A DNA stretch of 64,000 nucleotides. Origin: Bubalus kerabau (taxonomy: Eukaryota > Chordata > Mammalia > Artiodactyla > Bovidae). Where the stretch lies: the NCBI RefSeq assembly GCF_029407905.1, contig NC_073637.1:42966501-43030500 (forward strand), given 5' to 3'. The translations under genes and the position numbers were made by a program. Every line of letters starts with the position of its first letter. Position 1 is the first letter of the stretch. The notes beneath the pieces are model-generated. The model ran no database searches. It was not told the DNA's origin and was given only the letters and a program-made list of their open reading frames with translations. Shown here piece by piece: positions 58,119 through 64,000 of the stretch.

Positions 58119-60285
58119 AACTCAAAATGTACGTTTTTCAAATGAATTCATACTTGGGCAAAATTTTATCCCTTATTTATTTGTGTGTTGTAACAGGAAA
58201 GCTAATAGTATTGAGCTAAAGACCAAGTGGCAAGTCTATATAGCTTTTGTTGTTTTAAAATCAGTTCTTAGGAATAATCTTAAAAGACTTTAGTATTTGA
58301 TAAATATGTTCCCCCAAATAAGAAGTGTGATGTCTCCATGGAGAAAATATTATATTTCTACAAAGACAAATTATAAAGCAGATGCTAGATTTATGAGAAC
58401 CTTTGTCAGCTATCATTCTTTTGAGCTAAAAGGCAGCCATCAATAATGAGTCTAACACAAAGGGAGAAAGAGAAGCAAGACTCAAAGAATAACACCTTCT
58501 AAAAGTCATAATTGCTTATCCTGTATAGGATTGGTTTCTATGCCTCTCAGATGAAATAAAACCATAAGGCAAAGAGAATCTTAAAAGACTTAAAATCACA
58601 TTGCATGCAAGCATTTGAATATACTCATGTCAGAACATTTCAGATATATTACTTTTAAATTTAAAGAAATTGTAAAGAACCATTTATTGTCATTTTTATT
58701 ACCAGGGCTTCTAAGTATTCTTCCAGCTATATAATACAAGACTTGTGCATTGTGGTTGAACAATCCACAGCACCCCAGGTATTTCAAGGACACATTAGAA
58801 ATGGTAATGAAAAAAGCAGAATGCACTGCACACTGTTTAGGAGATTGGGATGCCATTAAAAACTCCCCAGGAAGAATGAACTAAGGTCCAGTGTAAGGCT
58901 AAGATTGTGAAAGCTCAGGTTTTAAACCAAACCTAAAATCTCAGCCCACATCTATTTAAATTGATGTCAGATCACCTATCCCCAGGGAGAATGGATGCCT
59001 ATTTGCTGTGCTGTGAACTATTTTAGAGCAGAAACATTGCATATTCTCCAGTGAATGTTTCTGTGCACATCTGGATATATGCAGAAAACAAATGTAATTA
59101 ATGGACTATGTAAAATAAATTACTGTATTTGAAATATCGCTCTTTGATTCTGGATGAGTGGGTTTGTGGTTATAAAATTAGGGTCTCAATAACACATACA
59201 TATGTTCACAAACACACACACACCCCATTCCACAAACCACCAACTCCAGGAATAAGAGGAATTTAGCCCTTGGACCAGCTTGAGGCTTTTGATTAATTTC
59301 ATCTGTCCTGTCATACATAGTTCTAAAGGGAGAAACCCATCATGTAGTCTTTGAACATATTTTTAAAATATTGTAGTAATTAAAAGTTACAAGAAAGATA
59401 ACATTTTACATTCTATATATTTTATGTAAACAAATCAGTTTTATGGATAAAATGGTCTCTCATCTTGCAATTAATCTTCAGAAAATTTTCTATGACATTC
59501 TTTCAACTTTACCTATCTATCTATCTCTATATCTTTCTAACATCATTTGCTGGGGGACACTGACATTATCCCAAGAATAATATTAGACTAGACTTTGGGT
59601 GGGAAAGGTACTGGATTCATTTGTAGACCAAGCAATCCAAATCTTGGGATTGTGTTGGTAACTTGTTTCTGAAAGCTCCAGTTGAGTTATGTTTGGAGCT
59701 TTGAATGTCTGGACAAATGAAGAACTAACTTTATCTTGGAATAGAGCTCCTGTTGCCTAGACTAAACATTGTTTTTGTTTTCTAAAAGTCCATTCATTAT
59801 TTTCATGCAAAATATACCATATTAACATTAGACATTATTTTCATGGTTTCATATCAGTAAACAGTATGGAAAAAAAGTGTTATCCTGGGCTTATTTTTGC
59901 CAAATGATATATTCTTCCATATGTTTCAAAATATTCTTTTCAAAGCATGATGTTTAATCGGAATATGTCTATACTTTCTGAACAATTTGAAAACTCCTCC
60001 TTATTCAAGGCTGAATTTTAGAGAGTTTGGACTAAAATGTGATGATGAGAATTTATAGATTTGTGAATTAACATGTATTAACACATTTTCAGTGTCTATA
60101 ATATTATAGATTGTGTACAACTGTGTTCATTCAAAACTAGTATTTTATATCAATGAAATTACTAGTCTAAACTGCATGTGAAAAATCCTTCCATTAATCA
60201 CTGCCTCTTCTGGACCCCTACTTTATATATATTTCTTTTATGATAATCATCACACTACACTATAAGTCTTTTCAGTATTTTTTTA
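58119..60285. other. Single-copy AT-rich DNA
   Basis: CA-rich stretch at about 59190-59225 and CTAT repeats at 59512-59530. No gene or repeat family recognised. Confidence 0.55.
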
Positions 60286-60385
60286 GGGCTTCCCTCATGG
60301 CTCAGTTGGTAAGAATCTGCCTGAAATTCAGAAGACCCAGCTTCAATCCCTGGGTCAGGAAGATCCCATGGAGAAGGAAATGGCT
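60286..60385 (+). mobile_element. Bov-tA SINE, head half only
   Basis: GGGCTTCCCTCATGGCTCAG through GAGAAGGAAATGGCTAGCTA, then ends; the Bov-A body is largely missing. Confidence 0.9.
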
Positions 60386-60435
60386 AGCTATTCTGTGAGA
60401 ACAAGTGTCTAATTCATAGAGCATGACACATCATT

Positions 60436-60648
60436 GAAAGTGAAGTGAAAATGTTAGCCACTCAGTCGTGTCTGACTCTTTGTGACCCCTTGGACTGTAG
60501 CCCACAAGACTCCTCTGTGCATGGAATTCTCAAAGCAAGAATACCAGAGTAAGTTAACTTACCTTTCTCCGGGGGATCTTCCCGACCCAGGAATTGAACC
60601 CTGGTCTCCTGCATTGCAGGCAGATTCTTTACCATCTGAGCTACCAGG
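60436..60648 (-). mobile_element. Bov-tA SINE
   Basis: AAAGTGAAGTGAAAATGTTAGC start, CTGCATTGCAGGCAGATTCT head, CTACCAGGG end. TSD 9 of 11: GACACATCATT (60425-60435) and GACACAAGATT (60649-60659). Inverted relative to the half-SINE 50 bp upstream. Confidence 0.94.
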
Positions 60649-60659
60649 GACACAAGATT

Positions 60660-61728
60660 AGGCTCATTAAATATTTGTGGGACTAGTCCATTGACATGTG
60701 TCCTGAATTTCAACTGAAACAGACATTAACACTTTCTTGAACACCTGCTCATCATATTACCCTGAAAGTAAAAATGCACATTCAAAATTAGTGACATCCT
60801 GGAAAAAGGTCTATGGTTTCCACATTTTGTTTTAACAGTTTAAAATTTAAGTCCCTATTTGCTCAATGTTTGAAATCAGTTTGAACATGCACATAGTAAA
60901 ACTCCATCAATAAATTCCAAAAACTCTACTTCCAGTCTTTGCACAGTGGGTGAATGGTTTCCATACTCTTCTGTTATACGTTAGTCGATGGGCTAAAGAT
61001 AGAGTCATGCTATTAACTTTGACTAGCCAGACTTATGGTAACTTAAGCCCACAGTTAAAAAGCATTTGTACTTTGTGCATGGGTGTGTATATATGTGTGC
61101 ACATGCAAAGGAATTGTGCCCACTTACAATTGCACATGCAATTCAAGTTCTGTGATTTCAATATGAGTTATAGGAGTATGACACTATAAGAATATTTATG
61201 GCTAACAGCTTTGGATGATTTTTTTTTTTATGCCAAGATGTGTTTGCTTGTTCAAATTCCTTTCCAGTGAAGAATAAGATTATAAATGTAAAGGCAGGGA
61301 AATGGAACTCATGATGAAATAAGGTTAGAGAAAGAGACTTAGAGAAAAATTGGCATTAGTTCTTTCCAAAGCTAGAGTTGTATGTTTATTTAATCATTAA
61401 CATAGAAAAAAAGAAGTGAAGATTTTAGACAATAATTGGATTAATTGGGAATTTTACAAAATTACTTAAGACAATTATCAGCTGTTTTATCTGTTTTTAT
61501 ATTTCTGCCTGATTTATCAGATTTGACATTCATTATTTACCATAATTTTAAAATTTAAGCTCTGGCCTATATATCTCTTGCCTCAGAGACAGCCTGCACC
61601 AATATGCTAAAAAGAAATGATCAAAAATGGAAAACTTTAAAAGTAAAGGAATTCTAAAGACTCTATTTTGAAAAAGGACTTTTATTTAACCCAGATGTCA
61701 TCAAAATATCTCATGTGCTAATAGTTCA
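60660..61728. other. Single-copy AT-rich DNA
   Basis: T-run at 61221-61229. No gene or repeat family recognised. Confidence 0.55.
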
Positions 61729-61738
61729 TACTAAAAGT

Positions 61739-61950
61739 GGTGTTCTTAGTGGCTCAGCCATAAAGAATCTGCCTGCAATGCAGGAGCCATAGGAGACCCT
61801 GGTTTGATCCCTAAGTCTGGAAGATCACCTGGAGGAGGGCATAGCAACCTACTCTGGTATTTTTGCCTGGAGAATCCCATTGGCAGAAGAGCCCAAGTCC
61901 ATACGGTCACAAAGAGATGGACATGACTGAAACAACTTAGCATACAATTG
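61739..61950 (+). mobile_element. Bov-tA SINE
   Basis: A diverged head (GGTGTTCTTAGTGGCTCAGC) then GCCTGCAATGCAGGAGCC and the body to GACTGAAACAACTTAGCATA. TSD 9 of 10: TACTAAAAGT (61729-61738) and TATTAAAAGT (61951-61960). Confidence 0.93.
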
Positions 61951-61960
61951 TATTAAAAGT

Positions 61961-62551
61961 ATAAATAATATCTACAAAGGGTAGTGAAACTAAACATATT
62001 TGGTAAAATGTAGGGTTGGTATCAAGTAATTATAGAAAGCTACTAAAGCAAAATCTGAATGTTGAGTCCTTGAATGCAGAGATTTTTATCTGTTCACTCA
62101 TGTATTCCAAGAATCTAGAACAATGTTTGGTCAAAATAGTACTCAGTAAAGGATTATTGTGCAAGTTCCACACAGAATTAGTGTTAAAGAGTACCTGACC
62201 ATTAGCTATTGCAGCAATATTGAAAATCTATATATTCTTATTTATTTCTATAAGTAGATCATCTTTTTAATTCCCCAAAGCTGACAATAAAATTTATGAA
62301 GCAATGATTTTCTTCTCTCCTCTTCTTGCTTCCATAATTTCCATTGCATATAAAAAATACTTCATCAGTGTGAAAAGGCTGTAGAAATTTTAGCAGATAT
62401 TCTTCAGAACAACACTTCCCAACTGTAATTTCTGTACTGATGGAAATATTCTATAAGCTACTTTGTCCAAGACTATGATCACCAGCCATATGTGACTGCC
62501 TAGTACTTGAAATATGCTAGTGCAACTGAGAAAGTGTATTGTTAGCATCAC
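61961..62551. other. Single-copy AT-rich DNA
   Basis: No gene or repeat family recognised. Confidence 0.55.
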
Positions 62552-62562
62552 TAAATTAAAAA

Positions 62563-63018
62563 GAAATTTGGAGTATATTTGCTTAACAACGCTGTGTTTG
62601 TTTCTATTGTATAGCAAAGTGAATCAGCCATACCTATACATACATCTGTTTTCTGGATTTCCTTACCATTTGGGTCATTACAGTGTACTCAGTAGAGTTC
62701 CCTGTGCTATATACAGTAGCTTCTCATTAATTATCTATTTTATACATAGTATCAGTGGTATATATATGGCAGTCCCAATCTCCCAATTCAACCTGCCCCT
62801 CCCCTTTGGTATCTATACATTGGTTCTCCACACTGCGTCTCTGTTTCTGCTTTGTAAATATCATTTATACCAATTTTTTCAGATTCCATATATATATATG
62901 CATTAATATAGAGTATTTGCTTTTCTTTTTCTTACTTGCTTCAGTCTATGTGACAGATTCTAGGTCCATTCACATCTTTACAAATGACCCAGTTTCCTTT
63001 CTTTTTATGGCTTCCTCT
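62563..63018 (-). mobile_element. Ruminant/cetartiodactyl L1, 3' portion, antisense
   Basis: TTTGGAGTATATTTGC, GCAAAGTGAATCAGCC, AGAGTTCCCTGTGCTATA, CAATCTCCCAATTCAACC and CTTTTTATGGCTTCC read antisense from the L1 3' end back into the end of ORF2. A 130-codon frame at 62514-62906 is an antisense reading of this element. It ends where ORF2 would continue; the missing upstream part is found inverted at 63315. Confidence 0.88.
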
Positions 63019-63030
63019 ATAATGAATAGT

Positions 63031-63302
63031 CGGAGAAGGCAATTGCAGCCCACTCCAGTACTCTTGCCTGGAAAATCCCATGGACGGAGAAGCCTGGTAG
63101 GCTGCAGTCCATGGGGTCGCTGGGAGTTGGACACGACTGAGTAACTTCACTTTCACTTTTCACTCTCATGCATTGGAGAAGGAAACGGCAACCCACTCCA
63201 GTATTCTTGCCTGGAGAATCCCGGGGACGGGGGAGCCTGGTGGGCGACGTCTATGGGGTCTCACAGAGTCGGACATGACTGAAGTGACTCAGCAGCAGCA
63301 GC
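63031..63302 (+). mobile_element. Bov-A2 SINE with exact 12-bp TSD
   Basis: CGGAGAAGGCAATTGCAGCC start, both monomers, CAGCAGCAGCAGC tail. TSD ATAATGAATAGT at 63019-63030 and 63303-63314. It sits at the junction of the two L1 segments. Confidence 0.96.
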
Positions 63303-63314
63303 ATAATGAATAGT

Positions 63315-63510
63315 ATGAAGGTTCCTTTAAAAACTAAAAACAGAACTACCACATGTCCCTTCAATTCCACTACTAGTCCCATACCCAGAGAAAACTATAA
63401 TTCAAAAAGACTCATATGCCCAAATGTTCATTGCAGCACTATTTAAAGTGGCCAGGACAAGGAAATATCTTAAATAGTTAAAGAAAATGCAGTACATAAT
63501 ATAATTAAAC
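63315..63510 (+). mobile_element. Inverted 5' segment of the same L1 (ORF2, sense)
   Basis: AAGGTTCCTTTAAAAACTAA, AACAGAACTACCACATG, CATACCCAGAGAAAACTATA, ATTCAAAAAGACTCATATGC and TTCATTGCAGCACTATTTAA/AGTGGCCAGGACAAGG are sense L1 ORF2 sequence lying immediately upstream of where the antisense part (to 63018) stops. Together they show a 5' inversion. Confidence 0.85.
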
Positions 63511-63637
63511 TTAAATTAATTTTAATTTAAATAATGTGTCTGAGTTTATACTATCAGATAGCTCAGCTCTAAATAAATACCCTGAGAAAGATTAGTTGAC
63601 TTCACTGCTTGTGTTTTTGAAATCCAGTGAATGTGTT

Positions 63638-63765
63638 GCATGCATGTTAAGTCTCTTCAGCCGTGTCTGACTCTGTGCAACCCATAGAGCCTGTAGGACC
63701 AGGTTCCTCTGTTGGTGCAATTCTCCAGGGAAGAATACTGGGGTGGGTAGTCATGTCCTCCTCCA
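63638..63765 (-). mobile_element. Bov-tA SINE, body only
   Basis: GCATGTTAAGTCTCTTCAGC, CGTGTCTGACTCTGTGCAAC, GGGAAGAATACTGGGGTGGG, ending near TGTCCTCCTCC. The tRNA-like head is missing. Confidence 0.9.
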
Positions 63766-64000
63766 TAAAGGTATTATCTTTCTCTTATCTTTTCATTCTC
63801 CCTAGATAGATACAAAGAAGATAATTTATACAAAATATTTTTATATAGTGTTTCAGGAAGGTAAGGTTTTCTTCATAACCACTGCTCTCAACACTTCCCT
63901 CTCCTGATATCCTGCAAACGTATGCTAATTAAATTAAATGAGATTTAAATATTTAGGCAGAAGTACTAATGGACTCATAACAACCAGGTATACCATTGCA
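63766..64000. other. Single-copy AT-rich DNA to window end
   Basis: No gene or repeat recognised. Confidence 0.5.

Noticed and set aside
62514..62906. 130-codon frame rich in Phe, Leu and Tyr resembling a membrane protein
   Set aside because: It is the antisense of an L1 3' end; the hydrophobic composition follows from the T-rich strand.
1..64000. tRNA genes suggested by tRNA-like heads in the SINEs
   Set aside because: The heads belong to Bov-tA and CHR-2 SINEs, with diverged box sequences and attached SINE bodies. None is a stand-alone tRNA gene.

Overview
This is nuclear DNA of a ruminant, most likely cattle or a close bovid. It is packed with Bov-tA and Bov-A2 SINEs, BovB (RTE-class) LINEs, ruminant L1 3' ends and CHR-2 SINEs, with a thinner layer of mammal-wide elements (MIR, MLT1, L1M). 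The base composition is A+T-rich and CpG-poor. I see no protein-coding exon, rRNA, tRNA gene, CpG island or CRISPR array. Most open frames of any length in the window are pieces of BovB or L1 reverse transcriptase, or translations of SINEs. The window reads as a gene-poor intergenic stretch or the interior of a very long intron.

Layout. 0-4.2 kb: a dense SINE cluster plus a BovB that contains a second, younger BovB. 4.2-12 kb: mostly single-copy AT-rich DNA with ancient MIR/L1-like debris, one Bov-tA and a 61-bp BovB. 12-24.4 kb: scattered Bov-A2 and Bov-tA copies and old unclassified repeats. 24.4-25.3 kb: an old duplicated sequence split by an MLT1 LTR. 25.3-30.6 kb: a BovB 3' end, then a long decayed L1M carrying two further L1 insertions and ended by a Bov-tA. 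30.8-38 kb: one CHR-2, then about 7 kb with almost no recognisable repeat. 38-47.5 kb: SINEs and five BovB insertions in both orientations, one of them interrupted by an L1. 47.5-51.9 kb: mostly single-copy. 51.9-54.6 kb: a 2.7-kb BovB spanning endonuclease and reverse transcriptase regions. 54.6-64 kb: single-copy DNA with SINEs and a 5'-inverted L1 that later received a Bov-A2.

No genes work together here. The content is a stratified record of retrotransposition: MIR, L1M and MLT1 are oldest, then CHR-2 and old BovB, then Bov-tA, Bov-A2, young BovB and ruminant L1. Many young insertions keep readable 7-19 bp target-site duplications (TSDs), so their boundaries can be set from the sequence itself. 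Family names come from recalled consensus sequences, not from a database search. Strand is given relative to the element's own sense (tRNA-like head 5' for Bov-tA and CHR-2; CAG-rich tail 3' for Bov-A2; reverse transcriptase reading direction for LINEs). I found no convincing undescribed biological system; the most informative items are the nested and rearranged insertions.
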